From: Streptomyces sp. CGMCC 4.7035
GTDB taxonomy: Bacteria; Actinomycetota; Actinomycetes; Streptomycetales; Streptomycetaceae
Direction: 5' to 3'
Length of the DNA: 64,000 nucleotides
Assembly: GCF_031583065.1 (NCBI RefSeq)
Contig: NZ_CP134053.1
Location: 3,782,001-3,846,000 of the forward strand
Each line of letters opens with the position of its first letter. Within the stretch, counting starts at the first letter, position 1. Made by a program: the position numbers and the translations under genes. A model generated the notes under the pieces. That model did no database searches, was not told the DNA's origin, and saw nothing but the letters and a program-made list of their open reading frames with translations. This document shows, piece after piece, positions 16,369 to 23,779 of the stretch.

Positions 16369-17868
16369 GTGACCCTGTCCCACGCCCCTCGAACGCGCCG
16401 CAGACGCCTGGGAGTCGGTGCTGCCGCGGCCGGACTCCTGGCCGCGCTGCTCACGGCCGGCCCCGCGGCCGCCACCCCCGACCCCGGGGACGGCCCGGCC
16501 GCGCGCGAGGTGTCCAAGAGCGCGGCGACCGAGGCCGGAAAGGCGATCGCGAGCGGCGAGATACCCGGCCAGGACGAGATCGTCCACTCCGCCAACGTCG
16601 ACCACCTCGCCAACGTCCCCAAGGACGCCCTCGCAGGCATCAATTCGGACCTGGCCTTCCAGGGCAAGTACGCCTTCGCCGGCAACTACGACGGCTTCCG
16701 CATCTTCGACATCAGCAACCCGAAGACCCCGAAGACGGTCGCTCAGGTCCTGTGCCCCGGCTCGCAGAACGACGTCTCCGTCTCCGGCAACCTTCTCTTC
16801 CTGTCCACCGACTCCTCACGCAGCGACAGCAGTTGCAACAGCACCACACAGCCCGCGACCGAGAAGTCCTCCTGGGAGGGCATGAAGGTCTTCGACATCA
16901 CCGACAAGACCAACCCCAAGTACGTCGCGGCCGTCGAGACCGCCTGCGGCTCGCACACCCACACGCTGGTGCCCAAGCGCAAGAACGTCTACATCTACGT
17001 CTCCTCGTACTCGCCGAGCGCCTCCTTCCCCGACTGCCAGCCGCCGCACGACGGCATCTCGGTCATCAAGGTGCCGCGCGAGGCCCCCGAGAAGGCGGCC
17101 GTGGTGAACTTCCCGGTGCTGTTCCCGGGTGACGGCCCGGACGGCGGCGGCAACCCGGGCTCACCCACCAACCCGGGCGTCTCCAAGACCACCGGCTGCC
17201 ACGACATCACCGTGCTTCCGGACAAGGACCTGGCGGCCGGTGCCTGCATGGGCGACGGCATCCTGTTCTCCATCGAGGACCCGGAGCACCCGAAGGTCAT
17301 CGACCAGGTGCAGGACAACGTGAACTTCGCGTTCTGGCACTCGGCGACCTTCAACCAGAAGGCCGACAAGGTCGTGTTCACGGACGAGTTGGGCGGTGGC
17401 GGCGGCGCCACCTGCAACGCGGCCATCGGCCCGGACCGCGGCGCCGACGGCATCTACGACATCGTCGGTAAGGGCGAACACCGCAAGCTGGTCTTCCGCG
17501 GCTACTACAAGATCCCCCGCCACCAGGCGGACACCGAGAACTGCGTGGCCCACAACGGCTCGCTCATCCCGGTCAAGGGCAGGGACCTCATGGTGCAGGC
17601 CTGGTACCAGGGCGGCGTCTCCGTCTGGGACTTCACCGACTCCGCGAACCCCAAGGAGATCGCCTACTTCGAACGCGGCCCGCTGACCACCGACAAGCTC
17701 ACCGTCGGGGGGTCGTGGTCGGCGTACTACTACAACGGCTACATCTACTCGAACGACATCGCCAAGGGCCTCGACGTCCTGAAACTGAACGACCGCCGCA
17801 CGGACCCGGCACAGCGGGTCAGGCTGCGCGAGCTGAACGTTCAGACACAGCCGGACTACTTCGACTGA
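16369..17868 (+). CDS. Secreted LVIVD-repeat beta-propeller protein
   Basis: 499 residues. A Sec-type signal peptide (TRRRRLGVGAAAAGLLAALL, cleavage near AAATPD) is followed by LVIVD-like propeller repeats such as DGFRIFDISNPKTPKTVA, EGMKVFDITDKTNPKYVA, GVSVWDFTDSANPKEIA and KGLDVLKL. Family members are extracellular with unknown function. GTG 16369 follows AGGGAGGA. It is divergent from the DUF305 lipoprotein gene, a pairing that suggests a joint envelope function. Its 3' end overlaps the convergent TetR gene by 13 bp. Confidence 0.85.
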   Translation: MTLSHAPRTRRRRLGVGAAAAGLLAALLTAGPAAATPDPGDGPAAREVSKSAATEAGKAIASGEIPGQDEIVHSANVDHLANVPKDALAGINSDLAFQGKYAFAGNYDGFRIFDISNPKTPKTVAQVLCPGSQNDVSVSGNLLFLSTDSSRSDSSCNSTTQPATEKSSWEGMKVFDITDKTNPKYVAAVETACGSHTHTLVPKRKNVYIYVSSYSPSASFPDCQPPHDGISVIKVPREAPEKAAVVNFPVLFPGDGPDGGGNPGSPTNPGVSKTTGCHDITVLPDKDLAAGACMGDGILFSIEDPEHPKVIDQVQDNVNFAFWHSATFNQKADKVVFTDELGGGGGATCNAAIGPDRGADGIYDIVGKGEHRKLVFRGYYKIPRHQADTENCVAHNGSLIPVKGRDLMVQAWYQGGVSVWDFTDSANPKEIAYFERGPLTTDKLTVGGSWSAYYYNGYIYSNDIAKGLDVLKLNDRRTDPAQRVRLRELNVQTQPDYFD

Positions 17869-18539
17869 CCGTCCTTCTCCGGGTTACGGCTCTCCGTCGC
17901 GAAGAACCGAGACAGATCCGTCTCGTACGCCCCGCCGGTCGCCTCCGGTTCCGGCGGGGCACCCATCTCCCGGTCCAGGCCGTACCGCTTGAAGAGCTCG
18001 GCCCGCAGCACGGGCAGTGGCATCGGAACGCCCGGCACCAGCGCCGCGTAGACCGCGCCCATCAGCAGGGCCCGCAGCATCGGGTAGTCGGTGTCGACGT
18101 CCGCGGACCCGCGCCGCTCGACGGTGTCCCGCAGCAGCTCCGCCAGCCGCTTCTGCTCCGGGCACTGCACGAACCCCTCGGCCTGCAGCATGCCCGCCAT
18201 GTGCTGACGCATGAGCACGGGGTGGTGCGCGGTGAGGCCCAGGATCGCGTCGATGGCCCGCGCCATCCGCTCCCGTCCGTCCTCGGTGCGCGGCTCGCGC
18301 TCCAGCGCCTCCTCCAGAGTGCGGTGCATCAGCCGGTGCACCGCCGACTGGAGGAGCTGACGCTTGCCGGGGAAGTAGTACGAGACCAGACCCCGTGCGG
18401 AGCCGGCGCGGTCCGCGATGTCGCCGAGCGTCGTCGCGTCGTAGCCGCGCTCGCTGACCAGCTCGACCGCGGCCTGCAGGAGCCGTTCGCGCGAACGCCG
18501 CCGCAATTCTTCATTGACCGAGGCGCTGCGCGGGGACAT
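17856..18539 (-). CDS. TetR-family transcriptional regulator
   Basis: 227 residues. The N-terminal TetR helix-turn-helix spans about residues 15-60 (RERLLQAAVELVSERGYDAT, TLGDIADRAGSARGLVSYYF). The C-terminal ligand domain is of the general AcrR/BetI type. ATG 18539 has AGGAG 6 nt upstream. A near-perfect palindrome lies directly upstream (18553-18573), so it probably represses itself. The neighbouring oxidoreductase gene at 18670 points the same way and could be part of its regulon. The ligand is unknown. Confidence 0.88.
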   Translation of the reverse strand: MSPRSASVNEELRRRSRERLLQAAVELVSERGYDATTLGDIADRAGSARGLVSYYFPGKRQLLQSAVHRLMHRTLEEALEREPRTEDGRERMARAIDAILGLTAHHPVLMRQHMAGMLQAEGFVQCPEQKRLAELLRDTVERRGSADVDTDYPMLRALLMGAVYAALVPGVPMPLPVLRAELFKRYGLDREMGAPPEPEATGGAYETDLSRFFATESRNPEKDGQSK

Positions 18540-18552
18540 CCTGGACTCCTGC

Positions 18553-18573
18553 GTTGACTGGCTGCCAGCCAAC
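18553..18573. promoter_or_regulatory. TetR operator palindrome
   Basis: Arms GTTGACTGGC and GCCAGCCAAC match at 9 of 10 positions around a single T. The site adjoins TATACT (18574-18579), which can act as a -10 element in either orientation (TATAGT on the minus strand), and lies immediately upstream of the TetR start. Confidence 0.75.
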
Positions 18574-18669
18574 TATACTCAACGCATGTGGGACCGGGCC
18601 GCGGAGGGCCGGTTCCAGGTGGCGCCTGCCCTGGGTCACGCGGGGGATGATCCAGGGCGGACGCCGCGG

Positions 18670-19362
18670 CTACCGCGCGCGGACGGCCTCGCGCCAGATG
18701 AGCCGGGGAATGCTCGGCTTCACGTCCTTCGTGACCACCCCCATTGCGCGGCGCACATGGCGCTCCTCCACCAGCTCCCGCAGCATGGCCGCCGCCAGAT
18801 CCGCCCGCGCGGTGAACACACCGTCAGCGCTGCCCTCAGCGGTCAGATAGCGGGTCGGCTCCGGATGGTCGAAGAGGCCGGACGGGCGGACGACCGTCCA
18901 CTCCAGCGGGCTCTGCCGGAGCACGGCCTCCATGCGGCGCATGTCCTCGTGGGCGGTGCGGGCGATCACCCGGTTCACATAGGGGTCCAGCACGTGGTTG
19001 AAGAACAATGCGCCGCTGGGCCGCCAGGCCGGGTCGAGGACGCTGGAACTGACCGCGATCAATCGCTTCACGTCGTGCCGCGCCATCGCGTCGGCGATGT
19101 TCCGGGCGGCCGTCGAGTAGAGCGTCACCGGCGCCCGCCCGGGCCGGACGCCCAGCGCGGACAGCACGGCGTCCGAGTCCGCGACCACCTCGTCGACCGC
19201 GTTCGCGTCGGTGGCGTCGGCGTCGGCGAGGGTCAGGCCCTCGCGCCCGGCCATGGGGTGCGGCCGGCGGGTCACCGCGGTCACCCGGTGCCCTGCCGCC
19301 AGCGCCTGGGCGACCAGCTGGTGTCCGGTGGGTCCGCCCGCTCCGAAGACAACGATCCGCAT
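18670..19362 (-). CDS. NAD(P)-binding atypical SDR (NmrA-like) oxidoreductase
   Basis: 230 residues with a Rossmann fold. The dinucleotide motif MRIVVFGAGGPTGHQLVAQA lies at the N-terminus, followed by VTAVTRRPH (NADP-preferring Arg), DSDAVLSALG, RLIAVSSSVL and LEWTVVRPSGLFD, the usual order for NAD(P)H-binding SDRs. Substrate unknown. ATG 19362 has GGGAGAG 8 nt upstream; the frame continues to 19479 but without a family-like N-terminus. It is divergent from the second TetR gene, which may control it. Confidence 0.85.
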   Translation of the reverse strand: MRIVVFGAGGPTGHQLVAQALAAGHRVTAVTRRPHPMAGREGLTLADADATDANAVDEVVADSDAVLSALGVRPGRAPVTLYSTAARNIADAMARHDVKRLIAVSSSVLDPAWRPSGALFFNHVLDPYVNRVIARTAHEDMRRMEAVLRQSPLEWTVVRPSGLFDHPEPTRYLTAEGSADGVFTARADLAAAMLRELVEERHVRRAMGVVTKDVKPSIPRLIWREAVRAR

Positions 19363-19397
19363 GACTTCTCTCCCTGGTGTGGTGGTTCGGTCGTGCC

Positions 19398-19427
19398 TTG
19401 ACACTGGCGCCCGGAGCCGGGGATATT
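19398..19427 (+). promoter_or_regulatory. Promoter for the second TetR gene
   Basis: TTGACA (19398-19403), 18-bp spacer, GATATT (19422-19427). The ATG at 19436 lies 8 nt after the -10, so the transcript is probably leaderless; there is no ribosome site. Confidence 0.7.
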
Positions 19428-19435
19428 CAACGCTG

Positions 19436-20050
19436 ATGAATAAAACCCGCGGCCGCCCGCCGGGCCGCCCCGCCACCAAGGACCGGATCGCCCGCGTCGC
19501 CCGGAGCCTCTTCCTGGAGCGCGGCTACCAGGGCACGACGCTGCGCGCGGTCGCCGCCGGAGCCGATGTCGATGTCGCGCTCATCGGCTACCACTTCGGT
19601 TCGAAGCAGGGCCTGTTCGGTGAGTCGATGAATTTGCGGTGCGGCCAGTCGAACGCGATCGTGAGCGCCCTGGAGGGCGACCCCGCCGGACTCGCCGACC
19701 GTCTCCTGGAGGCCGTCACCGCCCTGTGGGAGGACCCGTCCGGCACGGGCTTCTCGGCGATGGACGGCACGGCGCTGCGGGACGAGGACGTGATGCGGGT
19801 CTTCCGCGAGTTCCTGGAGCGCGAGGTGCTCGGCCGGATCGCCGACCACATCGGCGGCCGGGATGCCACGCAGCGGGCCACGGCAGCGGTCGCGGTGATC
19901 GGCGGTCTGATCTTCACGCGCTATCTGAACCCGCTGGGCCCGGTGGTCGCGCTGGACGCGGCGGACGTACGGCGAATCCTGGGCCCGTCTCTGCGCGCCG
20001 CCCTGCACGGCCGCCCGCGCCCCGCCAGGCCCTTCGCGCAGGTGCCGTAG
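19436..20050 (+). CDS. TetR-family regulator (TetR_C_17-like C-terminus)
   Basis: 204 residues. The N-terminus KTRGRPPGRPATKDRIARVA precedes the HTH (LFLERGYQGTTLRAVAAGAD, VDVALIGYHFGSKQGLFGES). The C-terminal part contains VLGRIADHIGGRDATQRATA, typical of the AefR/PsrA-like group. It is divergent from the NmrA-like oxidoreductase gene across 73 bp, so control of that gene and of itself is the simple hypothesis. The start is set by the promoter: a consensus -35 and -10 place the 5' end almost at the ATG. Confidence 0.88.
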   Translation: MNKTRGRPPGRPATKDRIARVARSLFLERGYQGTTLRAVAAGADVDVALIGYHFGSKQGLFGESMNLRCGQSNAIVSALEGDPAGLADRLLEAVTALWEDPSGTGFSAMDGTALRDEDVMRVFREFLEREVLGRIADHIGGRDATQRATAAVAVIGGLIFTRYLNPLGPVVALDAADVRRILGPSLRAALHGRPRPARPFAQVP

Positions 20051-20166
20051 AGCCGCTGACCGTCCCCAGGCGCTGCCGTCGTATTCCCGCCTGCCCGGCG
20101 CCGCCCGGCGACCACCCTCGAGCCCTCGACTTCGCGCGGGCCGGGACGGCCATGATGCCGCCGGGC

Positions 20167-20181
20167 CCGCCCTCCGGGCGG
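20167..20181. terminator. Short GC hairpin after the TetR gene
   Basis: CCGCCC (20167-20172) and GGGCGG (20176-20181) pair around a 3-nt loop in the gap between the TetR and DUF2630 genes. Weak candidate. Confidence 0.35.
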
Positions 20182-20242
20182 ACGACGCGAGGGTGGCGAC
20201 AGGGGCCTAGAGTGGGCAGGAGTCCCAAGGAGGCGTACGCAC

Positions 20243-20488
20243 ATGGACCAAGAGCAGATCCTGGCAAGGATCACCGCGATGGTGGACGAGGAGCGCGGTC
20301 TGCGTGACGCGCTGTCGTCCGGCCGGATCGACAGCGACACGGAACAAACACGGCTCGCCCACCTGGAACGCGAACTGGACCAGTGCTGGGACCTGCTGCG
20401 CCAGCGCCGCGCGAAGGCCGAGTTCGGGGAGAACCCGGACGACGCCCGCGTACGTTCGTCGGAGCAGGTAGAGGGCTACCAGAGCTGA
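20243..20488 (+). CDS. DUF2630 family protein
   Basis: 81 residues, charged and helical. The family core is plain: ITAMVDEERGLRDALSSGRI, then RLAHLERELDQCWDLLRQRR, then DDARVRSSEQVEGYQS. Function unknown; the helices suggest a small two-helix or coiled-coil protein. A strong ribosome site AAGGAGG (20227-20233) and a TAGAGT -10-like hexamer at 20208 precede it. Confidence 0.9.
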   Translation: MDQEQILARITAMVDEERGLRDALSSGRIDSDTEQTRLAHLERELDQCWDLLRQRRAKAEFGENPDDARVRSSEQVEGYQS

Positions 20489-20498
20489 GCCGCCCGGC

Positions 20499-21197
20499 TC
20501 AGCCGATCAGGTCCAGCACGGGACGGAGCCCGTCCGGGCGCTCGGTCACCGGACGGTGGTCGACGAAGTGCACCGCGCAGCCCAGGTCGGCGGCGCCGCC
20601 GTCCGCGCGGGGTTCGTCGCCGACCATCAACGTGTCCTGCGGGGCGATGCCGAGCGCGTCGCAGGCATGGGCGAACAGCCGGGTGTCCGGTTTCTGGATG
20701 CCGTGTTCGTACGACAGCGCGTACGCGTCCACGTACGGGTCGGCGCCGTGCTCGCGGAAGACCGGGCGCAGGTCCCAGCCGATGTTGCTGACCACGCCGA
20801 CGGCCACCCCGCGCCCGCGCAGCGTGCCGAGCACCTCGATCGTGTCCGGGTAGGGCTGCCAGGCGGCCGGTGTCATATGGCGGTCGTACAGCGCGTCGTG
20901 GAGTTCCGGGTCCGGCAGCGGCACCTGACGTGAGAGGCCGGTGAACGCCGCCCGGTGCGCCTCGGCACTGCGGTCCCGGACGGCCCACAGCGCGGCGAGG
21001 TCGTCCGGCAGCGGCCCCGCGGGGAGCGCTCCGCCGGCCAGCGCGCCCGCCGACTCCAACCGCTCGGCCGTGCGCACCAACTCCGGCTCGGGCAGGGTGA
21101 CGCCGGCCTCCGCCAGCACCGCGCGCAGCCAGGATGCGGTCGGCTCGATACGGAAGAGCGTCCCGGAGAAGTCGAAGAGCACGCCTTTGATCGTCAT
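20499..21197 (-). CDS. HAD-superfamily hydrolase
   Basis: 232 residues. Motif I is VLFDFSGTLFRI, where the second catalytic position is Ser-Gly instead of the common DxDGT (DFSGT). Motif II is VGVVSNIGW, and motifs III/IV are QKPDTRLF and LMVGDEPRADGG. The cap domain is of subclass I. DxS variants occur in HAD phosphatases/dehalogenases, so activity is uncertain but the nucleophile Asp is present. ATG 21197 follows AAGGAT. Substrate unknown. Confidence 0.88.
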   Translation of the reverse strand: MTIKGVLFDFSGTLFRIEPTASWLRAVLAEAGVTLPEPELVRTAERLESAGALAGGALPAGPLPDDLAALWAVRDRSAEAHRAAFTGLSRQVPLPDPELHDALYDRHMTPAAWQPYPDTIEVLGTLRGRGVAVGVVSNIGWDLRPVFREHGADPYVDAYALSYEHGIQKPDTRLFAHACDALGIAPQDTLMVGDEPRADGGAADLGCAVHFVDHRPVTERPDGLRPVLDLIG

Positions 21198-21229
21198 GGG
21201 GATGATCCTTCGCGAGGCGGTGCCCGGGG

Positions 21230-21937
21230 TCAAGGACGCCTCGTGCGCGGTGCCGAGGGCTCCTGCGGTCCGCTCCATCGCTCGTGCGACGCCACGGCGA
21301 GCGCGACCAGCAGGGCGCCGAGCAGCCAGCCGCCCACCACGTCCGACGGCCAGTGCACACCGAGCCAGACGCGGGTCAGACCGACACCCACGACGGACAC
21401 CACGGCCACCACGAGCGCCGTGTTCCACAGGACGCGCCCGGCGCCGTACCGGCGAAGGAGCCACAGCAGCAGGCCGCACACCACCGTCGCCGTCATGGCG
21501 TGACCGGAGGGGAAGGCCGCGTAGTGGGCGGAATCGACGGGATCGGGCCACACGGGCCGTGCCCGGCCGACGGCCGCCTTGAGGAACTGCTGTGCCAGTG
21601 TGCCCAGCGCACACGTGGCCGCCACCCACAGTGCGAGCCACCACGCCGCATGCCGCCACAGCAGCCAGACCACGGCGGCCACACACAGGATGCGCATGGT
21701 CAGCGGGTCCCACACCCAGTCCGTCAGGATGCGGAACACGTGCGTGATTCCGGGGTGGCTCACCGCCCAGCGGTGCGTGGTGCGCGAGATGTCCCCGTCC
21801 AGCGCCATGAGCGGGTGCCAGGAGACCGCGACCAGCACCAGGAGCAGCGCCGACGCGACGGCCAGGGCCGCAGCCGTGAATGCGGCGGTCCGCGGGTTCG
21901 GTCGGTGGGGCGGTGAGTCGACGGGCGCGAGGTGCAT
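21230..21937 (-). CDS. PAP2-family membrane phosphatase
   Basis: 235 residues, about six membrane helices. The three acid phosphatase signatures are present: KAAVGRARP (motif 1), PSGHAMT (motif 2, catalytic His) and RVWLGVHWPSDVVGG (motif 3). Likely substrates are phosphatidate, undecaprenyl diphosphate or another lipid phosphate, with hydrolysis outside the membrane. I chose ATG 21937, which is 9 nt after AAGG; ATG 21946 in frame directly abuts the ribosome site. Confidence 0.9.
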   Translation of the reverse strand: MHLAPVDSPPHRPNPRTAAFTAAALAVASALLLVLVAVSWHPLMALDGDISRTTHRWAVSHPGITHVFRILTDWVWDPLTMRILCVAAVVWLLWRHAAWWLALWVAATCALGTLAQQFLKAAVGRARPVWPDPVDSAHYAAFPSGHAMTATVVCGLLLWLLRRYGAGRVLWNTALVVAVVSVVGVGLTRVWLGVHWPSDVVGGWLLGALLVALAVASHERWSGPQEPSAPRTRRP

Positions 21938-22010
21938 ATGGTGCATCCTTGCCGACGCGGGGGACCCGGAGCCAACCAGCAACGGCGCCCGACCCGTGTG
22001 AACCGGCGGG

Positions 22011-22946
22011 TTATCCCAGGGCCCGCAGCCCCGGTACGAACGCCACCAGCACCGGAATCACCGGCACCAGGGCCGCGGTCGCCGTCAGCCGCAGCCGGTG
22101 CGCCGCCGGAAGCCGGTCCGGGGGAGTGAGGAGGCGGTGGACACGCTGCGGGACATGGGCCTGCGGGGTGGGGCAGGGCCCGAACACGCCCCGGTCCTCG
22201 TTGAGTTCCACCAGCGCCAGCGCGGTCGTGAGGCGGCCGTAGCGACGTGAGGCCATGTCGTCGGCGGCGAGTTCGACCAGCCGGTGCATCTCGTCGCGGA
22301 ACGCGGCGAAGACCGGCACCTGCGGAAACCCGTTGGCCAGCGCGGCCGAGGAGTGCAGCAGCCAGTCGTGCCGGGCCCGCGCGTGCCCCTGCTCATGGGC
22401 GAGCACGGCGTCCAGCTGCTTGCCCTTGAGTCGGCGCAACGCGGCCGTGGTGATGACCAGTTGGGGCGCGGTCCCGGGCAGCCACCAGGCGTCCGAGCGT
22501 TCACCCTCCAGGACCACCAGCCGGTCGCTGCCGGGCTCCTCGCCGGGCAACAGCGGGGCCCGCACGAGCAGTTCGGCCTGGCTGTGCCGACGGCGCGCCC
22601 GCGCCCGGACCACCTCCCGAACCAGCATCGCCGCGCTCCACACCCCACCGCAGGCCAGCGCCACGGCGGTCGCCGCGGCCCACGGGCTACCGGTGCTCAG
22701 CGCGTAGGCGTCCACCACCGAATGCGGTGCGGGGGCGAACACATGCCCCCGCACGGCCACCCACGCTGCGGCCGCGCTCAGCGTCATCGACAGCGCGCAG
22801 CACACCAGGACGGCCGCCACCACGCACTGCCACACCCACAGGGCGACCACCGGCTCTCGGTCCGGCCAGTCCGCGCGGGCGAGCAGCCGCGGAGCGAGGA
22901 CGGCGGTCAGGGCGCCGAGCAGCAGCAGTGCCGCGGGGACCATCAT
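22011..22946 (-). CDS. M56-family membrane metallopeptidase (BlaR1-like)
   Basis: 311 residues with three membrane helices before the catalytic region and one at the C-terminus. The zinc motif is HEQGH in VLAHEQGHARARHDWLLHSS, with a downstream LAADDMASRRYG segment providing the third ligand region. BlaR1/MecR1-type members cleave a partner BlaI repressor; no BlaI gene and no penicillin-binding sensor domain are seen here, so the substrate is unknown. ATG 22946 or 22943 may be used. The DUF5134-like gene lies upstream in the same direction. Confidence 0.85.
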   Translation of the reverse strand: MMVPAALLLLGALTAVLAPRLLARADWPDREPVVALWVWQCVVAAVLVCCALSMTLSAAAAWVAVRGHVFAPAPHSVVDAYALSTGSPWAAATAVALACGGVWSAAMLVREVVRARARRRHSQAELLVRAPLLPGEEPGSDRLVVLEGERSDAWWLPGTAPQLVITTAALRRLKGKQLDAVLAHEQGHARARHDWLLHSSAALANGFPQVPVFAAFRDEMHRLVELAADDMASRRYGRLTTALALVELNEDRGVFGPCPTPQAHVPQRVHRLLTPPDRLPAAHRLRLTATAALVPVIPVLVAFVPGLRALG

Positions 22947-23065
22947 GGTCCGAAGCCTATGAGCCGCGCGGCGCCACGGGATACGTACTGTCGCGGCAAA
23001 GTGACGCACGCCACGGTTTGGTACGACCCTGGCCGAAGGCCGGGACGCTCCCGCATGCCGAGGCG

Positions 23066-23611
23066 TCACAGCGTGAGAAGCATCGCCAGCATCCCGATGG
23101 CCATGGACAGACGGCACACGCGCGCGAGTTCGGGCCGGTCGCCCCACCCCACGGTGCGTGCGCTTTCGGTCGCGGCCACCGCCGTGACCGGTATCAGTCG
23201 CACACCTGACCACAGCACGTACCCCGCGAAGTAGAGCAGGAGCACCCCGGTGAGCAGTGGGACACCGCTGTTCCCGTGGTGCACGGGCGAGGCGGCCATC
23301 GCCGCCGCCATGTAGACCATCGCGCACGCGCCCACCAGATGGTGCAGATGGTGGGCATGCGTGCGGGCCGCCCACAGCGCCCGCAGGGCGGCCCCGCCGA
23401 AGACCGCCATGTAGGCGATCCACGCCCAGCGGGGCGGCGCCGCGACCGCCGCGGGCACCGCCATCACCGCCATCCCGAACCCCATCAGCGCCTCGCCGCC
23501 CGCGGCTCTGCGCTGTTCGTCGACGATGCTGCGCATGCGCAGCAGACAGTAGGCCCCGGTCGCCGCGCACAGCGCGACGAGCAGCCATCCGGGCGAAGCC
23601 GGTCCGTGCAT
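23066..23611 (-). CDS. DUF5134-like membrane protein
   Basis: 181 residues with about five hydrophobic segments (WLLVALCAATGAYCLLRM, MGFGMAVMAVPAAVAA, and others) and clustered histidines (THAHHLHHLVGACAMVYMAA and SPVHHGNSG). His-rich loops facing membrane helices suggest metal handling, as in several copper-related membrane families, but this is an inference. It lies 119 bp upstream of the M56 peptidase gene on the same strand and may be co-transcribed with it. Confidence 0.7.
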   Translation of the reverse strand: MHGPASPGWLLVALCAATGAYCLLRMRSIVDEQRRAAGGEALMGFGMAVMAVPAAVAAPPRWAWIAYMAVFGGAALRALWAARTHAHHLHHLVGACAMVYMAAAMAASPVHHGNSGVPLLTGVLLLYFAGYVLWSGVRLIPVTAVAATESARTVGWGDRPELARVCRLSMAIGMLAMLLTL

Positions 23612-23745
23612 CGCGCACCCCCGCTCGATGATCTCGGACGGTCCCGGGAGGCATGCCCGTCACGGACGGTGCGCAAGCGAGCGCACAGGGGTACGCGGGG
23701 GAGCGCGGAGGTCGCGAGGCAGGTCGGGGCGGCTCGATCAATACA

Positions 23746-23759
23746 TTTTACGAGTAAAA
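23746..23759. promoter_or_regulatory. Palindromic operator upstream of the FUSC-MarR operon
   Basis: TTTTACGAGTAAAA (6-bp arms, 2-bp centre) sits 20 bp before the FUSC start, followed by an AT-rich TTAA-ac-TTAA element (23766-23775). AT-rich palindromes of this size are usual MarR sites, and a MarR gene ends this operon. Confidence 0.7.
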
Positions 23760-23779
23760 CACCTGTTAAACTTAATCGC

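Noticed and set aside
18514..19401. 295-codon plus-strand frame
   Set aside because: It is antisense to the TetR/NmrA-like genes, which have clear motifs and ribosome sites.
22011..23611. BlaR1/BlaI beta-lactam resistance system
   Set aside because: The M56 peptidase has no penicillin-binding sensor domain and no BlaI repressor gene is nearby.
23276..23779. N-terminal extension of the FUSC protein by 168 codons
   Set aside because: The extension is antisense to the DUF5134-like gene and the real start follows the palindrome and fits the family N-terminus.
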